The position numbers were made by a program, and so were the translations under genes. Below, piece by piece: positions 51,713 to 59,949 of a stretch of 64,000 nt of DNA; the stretch's first letter is position 1, and every line of letters starts with the position of its first letter. A model generated the notes under the pieces. It ran no database searches and was not told the origin of the DNA. It saw nothing but the letters and a program-made list of their open reading frames with translations. The DNA comes from Oceanicaulis sp052055585. Its GTDB lineage: Bacteria; Pseudomonadota; Alphaproteobacteria; Caulobacterales; Maricaulaceae. The stretch spans positions 2,542,001 through 2,606,000 of the forward strand of contig NZ_CP170485.1 of assembly GCF_052055585.1 (NCBI RefSeq), read 5' to 3'.

Positions 51713-51988
51713 GCAAAAGATCCGGGCTTGCTGCACTGCATCTATACCGTCTGGACGGTTTTACAAGAGGCAAACCGTCCAGACGGTACACATAATGTTA
51801 CACACGAGCGCGAGACAGCTTAGGCGAGCACCTCAAACCTGTTCCGAGGGGTCTTGATGTGACAGAATTTTGAAAAAGGCGGCTTTAACCGTTCCTTTGA
51901 CTTCCCGCTTCGCTCCGCCCTTGCTATCGGGAGGCGCACGACGGGCAAACACGCTCCGTCAGAGGCCTAACAAACAGGATATGATCTC
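51713..51988. promoter_or_regulatory. Intergenic region with TetR operators and pit promoter
   Basis: The 276-bp gap between tetR and the PiT-family gene holds the double operator described separately and the PiT promoter. AACAGGATATGATCTC precedes the PiT start. No further gene or Pho box was seen. Confidence 0.4.
51746..51787. promoter_or_regulatory. Paired TetR operators
   Basis: Two near-perfect 14-bp palindromes, ACCGTCTGGACGGT (51746-51759) and ACCGTCCAGACGGT (51774-51787), are inverted copies of each other, 28 bp apart centre to centre. They flank a candidate promoter for the divergent tetR gene (TATAGA overlaps the edge). Two dimers on one face of the DNA are likely. Confidence 0.85.
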
Positions 51989-53296
51989 ATGGCGGATCTT
52001 GGGCAGCTGGGCATTTTCGGCGTTCCGCTCTTTGGCCTGATAGGCTTTATGTTCGCCGCCTATGCGATCGTTGCGAACGACGTCATCCAGACTCTGGGGA
52101 CGTTCCTGGCCTCCAACTCCAAACGACACTGGGTGGTGCTGTGGGCCTTCGCGGCCGGCATCATCGTCGCTGTCATGCTCTACGGGTATTTCGGCAATGA
52201 CGGTGACATCGCCTTCGGGCGCCTGAACCGCATTCCCTATCCCGAGACGGGCATTCACTGGTGGCATGTGCTGCCGCCGCTGGTTCTCCTGATCCTCACG
52301 CGCTTCGGCATCCCGGTCTCCACCACCTTCCTCGTGCTCACCATCTTCACCCTGACCGGCGGCTCGGCCACCGCAGGCGTGCTGGGCAGCATGATGATCA
52401 AATCGGTGATCGGTTATCTGGTCGCCTTTGGCGCGGGCATGGTGCTGTTCATCTTGATCTCGCGCATGTTCGAGACCTGGGTGTTCAACACGGATGTGGA
52501 AGACCACGGCACGCCCAACTGGCACATCCCGATGGTGGGCGGCCTGACCGCGCTTCTGGTCTACCTGCTGGTCAATGGCCCGGTCCTGCCGGACCTGTCG
52601 CAGGCCAACTGGGTCGCCACCGGCATCGTCATCGTCGCCAGCGCCGTGGTCGCCCTCGCCACGCACCGCTTCAACACCTGGTATGTGCTGCAATGGCTGT
52701 CCACGGGCTTTTTGTGGTCGCAATGGCTGATGCAGGATCTGGCGAACATCTTCGTCTACCTGCCGCGTGAAACCGTGGTCGATCCGGTCAGCGGCGACGT
52801 CACTGTCACCTTCTCGATCGGCCTTCTGATCTTCTCCACCCTGCTGATGCTGGGCCTGCATGCGCTGATCTTCGCGGCGCGCGGCGGCGAGATCCAGAAG
52901 ATCGTCCTGTCCAAGACCAACACTGTGGACGTGCGCGCTGCCACTGTCGTCGACTTCGCCTTCGGCATCATCCTGATGTACTTCAAGGAGATCAACGACA
53001 TCCCGATGAGCACCACCTGGGTGTTCCTGGGCCTGCTGGCCGGCCGGGAGCTCGCCATCTCCGTGGTCGCCAAGCTGCGCGGCATCAAGGACGCCGCGCT
53101 GGACGTGACAACCGACATAATCCGCGCCCTGATCGGCCTGGTCATCTCGGTGGTGATGGCGCTCGGCCTGCCCTTCCTCGCCACGGGCCACCTGCCCAAT
53201 ATTGGCGAAGCGCTCGGCTTTGCCCAGGCGGAACCTGCGAGCGCGGAACAGACCGAGCTCGTTGAACTGCCGGGCGTGGAAGCCGCTTCGCGCTAG
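51989..53296 (+). CDS. PiT-family inorganic anion transporter (divergent)
   Basis: A 435-residue membrane protein with two inverted repeats typical of PiT: AAYAIVANDVIQTLGT and FGIPVSTTFLVLTIF in the first half, IPMSTTWVFLGLLAGRELA in the second. The second N-D motif expected in PiT (as GANDVANAxG) is not conserved (LDVTTDIIRALIGL), so this is a divergent member. Phosphate is the default substrate; CysP-type sulfate carriers also belong to the superfamily. It stands alone between the two RND pump loci and has its own terminator. Confidence 0.78.
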   Translation: MADLGQLGIFGVPLFGLIGFMFAAYAIVANDVIQTLGTFLASNSKRHWVVLWAFAAGIIVAVMLYGYFGNDGDIAFGRLNRIPYPETGIHWWHVLPPLVLLILTRFGIPVSTTFLVLTIFTLTGGSATAGVLGSMMIKSVIGYLVAFGAGMVLFILISRMFETWVFNTDVEDHGTPNWHIPMVGGLTALLVYLLVNGPVLPDLSQANWVATGIVIVASAVVALATHRFNTWYVLQWLSTGFLWSQWLMQDLANIFVYLPRETVVDPVSGDVTVTFSIGLLIFSTLLMLGLHALIFAARGGEIQKIVLSKTNTVDVRAATVVDFAFGIILMYFKEINDIPMSTTWVFLGLLAGRELAISVVAKLRGIKDAALDVTTDIIRALIGLVISVVMALGLPFLATGHLPNIGEALGFAQAEPASAEQTELVELPGVEAASR

Positions 53297-53321
53297 CACG
53301 TCCAGACGTCTGAAAATCAGA

Positions 53322-53348
53322 CCCCGCCCTCACCGGCGGGGTTTTTTT
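53322..53348 (+). terminator. Rho-independent terminator of PiT gene
   Basis: CCCCGCC (53322-53328) and GGCGGGG (53335-53341) form a 7-bp stem with a CTCACC loop, followed by seven Ts. Confidence 0.9.
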
Positions 53349-53458
53349 GCAAGAAGTTCCCCTGAAAACTGTAAAAGTCGCCATTGTGTGATGGCCCCTT
53401 CGCTTCGCCGTGCTAAATCGCGTGTGGGCAGGCACTTGATTGAGGGGAAGGATGAGGC

Positions 53459-54619
53459 ATGCAGACCTCCTCCCGGGACAACACGCAAACTGACAGCAAG
53501 AACGGCTGGGTGGGCTGGCTGCAAATCGGGGCGATCATCGCGGTCATCATCCTGGCGATGATCCTGACAGCGGTTCTGTCCTCAGGCGGAGACGCCCCCC
53601 GTCAGGCGGCGCCCGAGCAACCCGCAACGCCGGTGGAAATCGCGCGTCCGACCCCGCACGACCACCAGATCGAGATCGCCCTGACCGGCACGGTGTCCAC
53701 GCCGTCCGACATCAGCCTGTCCCCGCAAGTCGGAGGCCGGGTCATCGAAGTGTCTGATGCGGTGCGCGCCGGCGCCTTCTTTGAGGCGGACGAGATTCTC
53801 TTTCGCATTGATCCTCGTGATTATCAGGTCGCCGTCTCCCGCGCGCAGGCTGGCCTTGCCGATGCCCGCAGCGCGCTTGATCAGCTCACTGCGGAGGCCG
53901 AAATCAACCAGGCCGAATGGCGGCGTGAATATCCCGGACGCGAGATTACCCCGCTGGCGGCGCGCGAACCGCAGCTGGCCGCCGCCCGCGCTGCGGTCGA
54001 AGCCGCCCAGGCCGACCTGGCGCAGGCCCGGCTCAATCTCGAACGCACCAATATCCGCTTCCCCTTCCGCGGCCGCGTCATTGAAAGCCGGATCGCCACG
54101 GGTCAGCTGGTCAGCGCGGGACAGAGCTATGGCTCGGTCTATGACATTGAAGCGCTTGAAGTGGTCGCTCCGATCCCCCCTGCCGATCTGGCGCGCCTTG
54201 ATGGCGCTGTGGGTCGCGGGACCCGCCTCGTCATCTCGGAAACCGGACAGGCGCAAAGCGGCGAGATCGTGCGTGAAGGGGCGGACCTGAACGCCCGCAC
54301 GCGCTTCATCGATCTGTTCATCACCCCAAGCTCGCCCGATCAGCTGCGTCCCGGTCAGTTTGTGGATGTGACTGTAACCGGCCCGGATCTCGACGCCGGA
54401 CTGTTGATGCCCGGCTCCGCCCTCGCGGGTCTCAATCAGGTCCGTATCGTACGCAATGACCAGATCGAGGAAGTCGAGATCGACGTGCTTGACCGACAGG
54501 GCAATCAGGTCTTCGTGGCGCCGTTCGATTTCGCACAGGGCGTCATCCTGACGCCGGTGCCCGGGAACGCGCTCGGCCGCCGCGCCAATATCCTCAACGC
54601 GGACGAGGCCCGTCCGTGA
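53459..54619 (+). CDS. RND periplasmic adaptor (second pump)
   Basis: A 386-residue membrane-fusion protein with a signal anchor (IGAIIAVIILAMILTAVLSSG). IALTGTVSTPSDISLSPQVGGRVIEV is the first lipoyl half, ALDQLTAEAEINQAEWRREY the hairpin, and LNLERTNIRFPFRGRVIESRIATGQLV the second half; VVAPIPPADLARLDGAVGRGTRLVI is in the barrel domain. Not a lipoprotein, unlike the first adaptor. Ribosome site AAGGATGAGGC before the ATG. The permease gene starts inside its stop codon. Confidence 0.93.
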   Translation: MQTSSRDNTQTDSKNGWVGWLQIGAIIAVIILAMILTAVLSSGGDAPRQAAPEQPATPVEIARPTPHDHQIEIALTGTVSTPSDISLSPQVGGRVIEVSDAVRAGAFFEADEILFRIDPRDYQVAVSRAQAGLADARSALDQLTAEAEINQAEWRREYPGREITPLAAREPQLAAARAAVEAAQADLAQARLNLERTNIRFPFRGRVIESRIATGQLVSAGQSYGSVYDIEALEVVAPIPPADLARLDGAVGRGTRLVISETGQAQSGEIVREGADLNARTRFIDLFITPSSPDQLRPGQFVDVTVTGPDLDAGLLMPGSALAGLNQVRIVRNDQIEEVEIDVLDRQGNQVFVAPFDFAQGVILTPVPGNALGRRANILNADEARP

Positions 54620-57600
54620 GCGAGCCCGTGCTGCCCCCTTCCGCCCATGCCGGCTGGCCCGGCAAGGGGCTTATCGCCTGGTTCGTGAGCAATCCCGTCG
54701 CCGCGAACCTTCTGATGATCCTGTTCCTGCTGGGCGGCGCCATCACCGCTTTCACCATGCAGACCGAGGTCTTCCCGACCCTGCAGCCGCGCACGGTGCA
54801 GGTGGCGGTGATCTATCCCGGCGCGACGCCCGGTGATGTGGAGGATTCCATCACCCGCCGCATCGAGGAGGCGGTGATCGGGCTGGAAGGCGTGGACCGG
54901 GTCCGGTCTGTCGCGTCGGAAGGCCGTGGCACGGTGACGGTCGAATTGCAGGATTTCGCCGACGCGCAGGTCGTGAAGGACGATGTAGAAACCGCCGTCT
55001 CAGCCATCGCCGACTTCCCGCCCGCCGATGCCGAACAGCCCCAGATCCGCGTGCCCCAGCCGATCACGACCATCCTGACCTTCGCCCTGACCGGACCCGT
55101 GGATGAAACGGTTCTGCGTGACGCAGGCTCCCGGCTCGAACGCGACATGCTGGCTGAGAACGGTATCTCCACGGTGCGCCTGCGCGGCGTCCGCGCGCTG
55201 GAGATTTCCATTTCCGTCTCCGAGAATGCGCTGCGCCAGTACGGCCTGACCTTCACCGAAGTGGCGGACGCCGTGCGCGCCGCCTCGGTGGATCTGTCAG
55301 GCGGTGAGATCCGCACCCAGTCCGGCGACATTCTCCTGCGCACCAATGCCCGCCGTGAAACCGGTGACGAGTTCGCCAACATTATCCTGCGCTCCTCAGA
55401 AACCGGCGCTCGCGTCCGGCTCGGCGATGTGGCGCAGATCAATGACGGCTTTGAGGAAGACCCGCTGATCTCGCGCTTCAACGGCCAGCCCGCCGTCTTC
55501 ATCGACGTGCAGACCCAGGGCTCGGAAGACCTTCTGGGCGTGCGCAACGCCGCCATGGATTTCGCAGACCGCGCCGAGCTACCGCCCGGCGTGCAGATGG
55601 AGCTGGTGGTCGATCAGTCCCAGATCTTCCGCGACCGGATCTCACTGCTGGCGCGCAACGCCATTATCGGCTTCACCCTTGTCTTCCTACTGCTGGTGCT
55701 GGTGCTCGACCTGCGACTGGCATTCTGGGTGTCCATGGGCGTGCCCATCTCTTTCCTTGGCGGGTTCGCCCTGTTCGGCATGGCGGGGGTGACGCTGAAC
55801 TTCATCACCACTTTCGGCCTGATCGTCGTTCTGGGGATCGTGGTGGATGACGCCATCGTGGTAGGCGAGAACACCGATCGCGAACGCCAGAAAGGCCGCT
55901 CGGAAGAAGAAGCCGCCATCGCCGGGGTGACCGGCGTCGCAGCCCCGGTTCTGGTCGGCGTTCTGACCACCATGGCCGCATTTGGTCCGCTAATCTTCTC
56001 GGGCGGGACTTTTGGCGAGATCACCCGCCCCATCCCCATCGTCGTCATCTCGATCCTAGCGGTATCGCTGATCGAGGCGTTCTTCATCCTGCCCTCGCAC
56101 CTGGCCCATGGCGGTCACTGGTCCCGCGGACCGCTGGCGCGCATTCAGGACAGGGTGTCCGCCCTGCTCACCGCTTTCTCCGATGGCGCGGTCAGCCGGT
56201 GGGCGCATTTCGCGGCGCGCATGCGCTGGCTAGTGGCTGCGGCGGGCGTCGCCATCCTGATCCTGGTGATGACGTTGGCCACGACCGGGATCGTCCGTTT
56301 CGTTTTCTTCCCGGCGATTGAATCTGAACAGATCACCGCCGACATCAGCCTGCCCGACGGCGCTCCCTTTGCCGCAACCCGGCATGCCGCCGAGCAGATG
56401 ATCGCCGCGGCAGAATCCATCCAGCGCGAATACGCCGACAATGGCGAGCCGGTGTTCAAATCCATCGAAGCGACCATTGGCGGACGCACCAGCCTGTTTG
56501 GCGGGCCGGGCACCAGCTCGACCACGACCATCGCGTCCAACGCCGCCCAGATCCAGATCCAGCTGACCCCGTCCGCGGACCGCACCACCAGCTCCTCCGA
56601 GCTTGAAGCGCTCTGGCGTGAACGCACAGGCCAGCTGGCGGGGGTGGAGCAACTGTCCATCATCTCCTCCGCCGGGCCGCAGGATTCCGATATCGCCTAT
56701 GAGCTGTCGCACCCCGAGAACGCGGCGCTGGAAGCCGCGGTTCGGCAGCTCGCGGACTGGCTCGCGGAGATCGACGGCGTGTCCGAGATCGAGGACGGGC
56801 TCGACATCGGCAAACGCCAGCTCAATTTCACCCTCACCCCGGCGGGGGAAGCGGCAGGCCTAACCCCGCGCGATGTGGCCCGTCAGGTCCGTCAGGCCTT
56901 CTTCGGCGAAGAAGTCCAGCGCATCCAGCGCAGCTCGGACGAATTGCGTGTCTTTGTGCGCTATCCTGAAGAGGAGCGTGTCGGCCTGTCAGACCTCAGT
57001 GATCTACGCATCCGCACGCGGGAAGGCGACAGCCTGCCGCTTAGCGTCGCCGCGACCATCACCGAAAGCCGCAGCTACACCCAGATCGAGCGCATTGACG
57101 GCCGCCGCATCGTGGAAGTGACCGCCGATGTGGATGAAGCCCGCCTGACGCCCGGCGAAGCCCGCGCACGGGTGGAAAGCGAGATGCTGCCGCAGCTGGT
57201 CGAGGCCTATCCTGAATTGCGCTGGACCCTCGCCGGCGCCGGTCGCGAACAGGCCGAGGACTTCGCCAGCCTGGGCCGCGGGCTGATCATCGCCATCGTG
57301 ATCATGTACGCGCTGCTGGCGACCCAGCTTCGCAGTTATATCCAGCCCCTGATCATCCTGATCGCCATTCCGTTCGGCATTGGCGGGGCGATTCTGGGCC
57401 ATTTCATTCTGGGCTATCCGCTGTCCTTCCCGTCCATCTTCGGCATGGTGGCGCTCTCGGGCGTGGTGGTGAACGCGTCCATCGTGCTGATCGACCGCTA
57501 TAATCTGAACGTCAACGAACGGGAGATGAAACCCGAAGAGGCGATCGCCGAAGCTGCAGGACGGCGCTTCCGCCCCATCCTTGTAACCACACTGACAACG

Positions 57601-57906
57601 GCGCTCGGCCTGTTGCCGATCATCGCCGAGCAAAGCCCGCAGGCCCAGTTCCTGGTGCCCATGGCGGTCTCGCTGGGCGCAGGCCTGCTGTTCGCTTCCA
57701 TCGCGATCCTGATGCTGCTGCCAGCGCTCGTCATGATCGTGGACGATGTGCGCGCGGCGCCGCTGACCAGCCTTGCCGTCCTTGCGGGCCTGGTCGCCGC
57801 CCTCATCCTGCTCAATGTCGCGGGCTTGATCGGTCTTGTGATCCTCTTGGCCGTTGGCGGCCTGATCGGCTGGCAGGTCTGGCGCCGACGCCAGGCCCTC
57901 GCCTGA
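54616..57906 (+). CDS. RND efflux permease (second pump)
   Basis: A 1096-residue RND protein translated from a GTG (54616) overlapping the adaptor stop. N-terminal VSNPVAANLLMILFLLGGAITAF, pore-domain YPGATPGDVEDSITRRIEEA, and ILGIVVDDAIVVGENTDRERQ (about residue 410) with the relay aspartates are the usual signatures. It has longer N- and C-terminal membrane ends than the first permease, and the final segments (ALVMIVDDVRAAPLTSLAVLAGLVAALILLN) add two helices past the usual twelve. It fits the group fused with extra C-terminal helices. No local regulator is seen. Confidence 0.93.
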   Translation: MSEPVLPPSAHAGWPGKGLIAWFVSNPVAANLLMILFLLGGAITAFTMQTEVFPTLQPRTVQVAVIYPGATPGDVEDSITRRIEEAVIGLEGVDRVRSVASEGRGTVTVELQDFADAQVVKDDVETAVSAIADFPPADAEQPQIRVPQPITTILTFALTGPVDETVLRDAGSRLERDMLAENGISTVRLRGVRALEISISVSENALRQYGLTFTEVADAVRAASVDLSGGEIRTQSGDILLRTNARRETGDEFANIILRSSETGARVRLGDVAQINDGFEEDPLISRFNGQPAVFIDVQTQGSEDLLGVRNAAMDFADRAELPPGVQMELVVDQSQIFRDRISLLARNAIIGFTLVFLLLVLVLDLRLAFWVSMGVPISFLGGFALFGMAGVTLNFITTFGLIVVLGIVVDDAIVVGENTDRERQKGRSEEEAAIAGVTGVAAPVLVGVLTTMAAFGPLIFSGGTFGEITRPIPIVVISILAVSLIEAFFILPSHLAHGGHWSRGPLARIQDRVSALLTAFSDGAVSRWAHFAARMRWLVAAAGVAILILVMTLATTGIVRFVFFPAIESEQITADISLPDGAPFAATRHAAEQMIAAAESIQREYADNGEPVFKSIEATIGGRTSLFGGPGTSSTTTIASNAAQIQIQLTPSADRTTSSSELEALWRERTGQLAGVEQLSIISSAGPQDSDIAYELSHPENAALEAAVRQLADWLAEIDGVSEIEDGLDIGKRQLNFTLTPAGEAAGLTPRDVARQVRQAFFGEEVQRIQRSSDELRVFVRYPEEERVGLSDLSDLRIRTREGDSLPLSVAATITESRSYTQIERIDGRRIVEVTADVDEARLTPGEARARVESEMLPQLVEAYPELRWTLAGAGREQAEDFASLGRGLIIAIVIMYALLATQLRSYIQPLIILIAIPFGIGGAILGHFILGYPLSFPSIFGMVALSGVVVNASIVLIDRYNLNVNEREMKPEEAIAEAAGRRFRPILVTTLTTALGLLPIIAEQSPQAQFLVPMAVSLGAGLLFASIAILMLLPALVMIVDDVRAAPLTSLAVLAGLVAALILLNVAGLIGLVILLAVGGLIGWQVWRRRQALA

Positions 57907-57929
57907 CCCCGACCTGACGCGCACAAACA

Positions 57930-57957
57930 AAAACGCCGGCCCAAGGGCCGGCGTTTT
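57930..57957. terminator. Bidirectional terminator between RND permease and thrS
   Basis: AAAACGCCGGCCC and GGGCCGGCGTTTT (57930-57942 and 57945-57957) are exact inverse complements with a two-base AA apex, so each strand has a G/C stem followed by a T-run. It serves convergent transcription of the RND permease and thrS. Confidence 0.9.
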
Positions 57958-57981
57958 CATGTTTGAGCGTGCGCTATGCGC

Positions 57982-59823
57982 CTATTCGGGTTTGGGCAGG
58001 TCGGCGCGGCCTGACTGCTCTTTGGCGATACGCGCGATCAGGTCCTCGACCTTCATCGTGCCCATATCGCCATGGTCGCGGTGACGCACGGCCACTTCGC
58101 CGTTCTCCGCTTCCGCATCGCCCACCACCAGCATGTAGGGGATCTGGCGATGCTGGGCGTTGCGGATTTTCTTCTGCATCCGCTCGGACGCAAAATCGGT
58201 TTCGGTCCGGATGCCGGTGTTCACCGAATCCACCTCAGAGAAGAAGAGCTGGTCGCGGACCTTCTGGGCGTATTCCTCGTGGCGGTCCGCAATCGGGATC
58301 ACCAACGCCTGGGTCGGGCTCAGCCAGGTCGGGAACTTGCCGGCATAGTGCTCGATCAGGAAGGCGGCGAAGCGCTCATGGCTGCCCATGGGCGCGCGGT
58401 GGATCACATAGACCGGCTGCTTGGAGCCATCCTCGGCGGTGTAGACGAGGTTGAAGCGCTTGGTCGCCATGAAGTCGAGCTGGTTGGTGGAGATGGCGTA
58501 TTCGGTGCCGACGACCGATTTCACCATGAAGTCCACTTTCGGGCCATAGAAGGCGGCCTCGCCCTCGACTTCCTTGTACGGATAACCGGACTCGTCCATC
58601 GCCTGCTTCAGGATCGACAGAGCCGTCTTCCAGCCGTCTGAATCGTCAACATATTTGTCGAGATTTTCCATGTCCGGCAGGGACAGGCGCATCCAGAAGT
58701 CCTGAATGCCGAACAGGCGGTAGTAATCGGCATGCATGTGCATGACCGCCAGGAATTCGTCCTTGGCCTGGTCAGCGCGGCAATAGATGTGGGCGTCGTT
58801 CTGACAGAAGCCGCGCACCCGCATCAGACCGGACAGACCGCCTGACGCCTCGTAACGATAGACCTGACCGTATTCGGACAGACGCACCGGCAGATCGCGA
58901 TAGGACCATTGGTCGTGCGCGTAGATCATGTGGTGGTGCGGGCAGTTCATCGGGCGCAGATAGTATTCCTGCTCGTCGATCATGATCGGCGCGTACATGT
59001 CTTCGGCATAGTACGGCAGGTGACCGGAGCGGTGATACAGATCACCCTTGGTGATGTGCGGGGTGGAGACGCGCTTGTAGCCGGCGCGGTGCTCGGTGAT
59101 GCGGGCGAGCTTTTCCAGCTCGTCGCGGATCACATTGCCCGCCGGCAGCCACATGGGCAAGCCCGCGCCGACTTCCTCGACCAGCGTGAACAGGCCCAGC
59201 TCCTTGCCGATCTTGCGGTGATCGCGCTTGGCCTGCTCTTCCAGACGGGTGACTTCGGCTTCCAGCTCTTCCTTAGTCTCATAGGCCAGCGCGTGAATAC
59301 GCTGAAGCTGGGCGTTGTTCGCATCGCCGCGCCAATAGGCGCCTGCGATAGAACGCAGCTTGAACTCGCCCACCTGGCCGGAATGGTCCACGTGCGGACC
59401 GCGGCACAGATCGACGAAATCGCCGGTGCGGTAGAAGGTGATCTCATCAAGGCCCTCGCCCGCGACGGATTCATCACCCGTCTCCTTGGCGATGGCGGTC
59501 GAGCCCTTGTCACGCAGCAGCTTGAGAAGCTCGACTTTGAAGTCCTGACCTTCCTTGGCCATGTACTCGATGGCTTCATCGATGCCGTGGGCTTCGCAGA
59601 AGAACTTCTTCTTTTTCTTGCGCAGCTCTTTCATGCGCTTCTCGATCTTGGGAAGGTCCTCGACCGTCAGCGGCTCTTCGAGCTGGATGTCATAGTAAAA
59701 GCCTGTGGCTGTCGCCGGACCCACGCCAAACTTGGCGTTCGGCCAGAGGTCCTTGATCGCCGCAGCCATTAAATGGGCTGCGGAGTGACGGCGCGTCTCT
59801 ACCGGGAAGTTGTCCTGCGACAT
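57982..59823 (-). CDS. thrS: Threonyl-tRNA synthetase lacking the TGS domain
   Basis: A 613-residue class II synthetase. Editing site: H13-S-A-A-H17 and C-x-G-P-H in FVDLCRGPHVDHSG. Catalytic core includes MNCPHH (zinc ligand cysteine), RYEASGGLSGLMRVRGFCQNDAH and IHRAPMGSHERF, then the C-terminal anticodon-binding domain (DRHEEYAQKVRDQLF). The usual N-terminal TGS domain (about 60 residues) is missing, because the protein starts right at the editing domain; no upstream in-frame extension is present. The protein is longer than E. coli ThrRS minus TGS, partly because of an inserted block after residue 95. Its mRNA leader has an 11-bp hairpin (59860-59886). Confidence 0.95.
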   Translation of the reverse strand: MSQDNFPVETRRHSAAHLMAAAIKDLWPNAKFGVGPATATGFYYDIQLEEPLTVEDLPKIEKRMKELRKKKKKFFCEAHGIDEAIEYMAKEGQDFKVELLKLLRDKGSTAIAKETGDESVAGEGLDEITFYRTGDFVDLCRGPHVDHSGQVGEFKLRSIAGAYWRGDANNAQLQRIHALAYETKEELEAEVTRLEEQAKRDHRKIGKELGLFTLVEEVGAGLPMWLPAGNVIRDELEKLARITEHRAGYKRVSTPHITKGDLYHRSGHLPYYAEDMYAPIMIDEQEYYLRPMNCPHHHMIYAHDQWSYRDLPVRLSEYGQVYRYEASGGLSGLMRVRGFCQNDAHIYCRADQAKDEFLAVMHMHADYYRLFGIQDFWMRLSLPDMENLDKYVDDSDGWKTALSILKQAMDESGYPYKEVEGEAAFYGPKVDFMVKSVVGTEYAISTNQLDFMATKRFNLVYTAEDGSKQPVYVIHRAPMGSHERFAAFLIEHYAGKFPTWLSPTQALVIPIADRHEEYAQKVRDQLFFSEVDSVNTGIRTETDFASERMQKKIRNAQHRQIPYMLVVGDAEAENGEVAVRHRDHGDMGTMKVEDLIARIAKEQSGRADLPKPE

Positions 59824-59859
59824 GGTGATTAGGCTTCTTTGACAAATAAGAGAGGTTGG

Positions 59860-59886
59860 GATGAGCGTAAGAACATTACGCTCATC
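59860..59886 (-). other. Hairpin in thrS leader
   Basis: GATGAGCGTAA and TTACGCTCATC are perfect 11-bp complements with a five-base loop (minus strand TGTTC). It is 37 bases before the thrS start and 64 bases after the hemN stop, with no T-run, so it is more likely a leader/operator structure or an mRNA stability element than a terminator. Confidence 0.55.
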
Positions 59887-59949
59887 GACGTTTAAATCCT
59901 CGCTTCGCGCCTGTCCACAAAGCCCGCTGCGCCGCAGCGCATCAATCGC

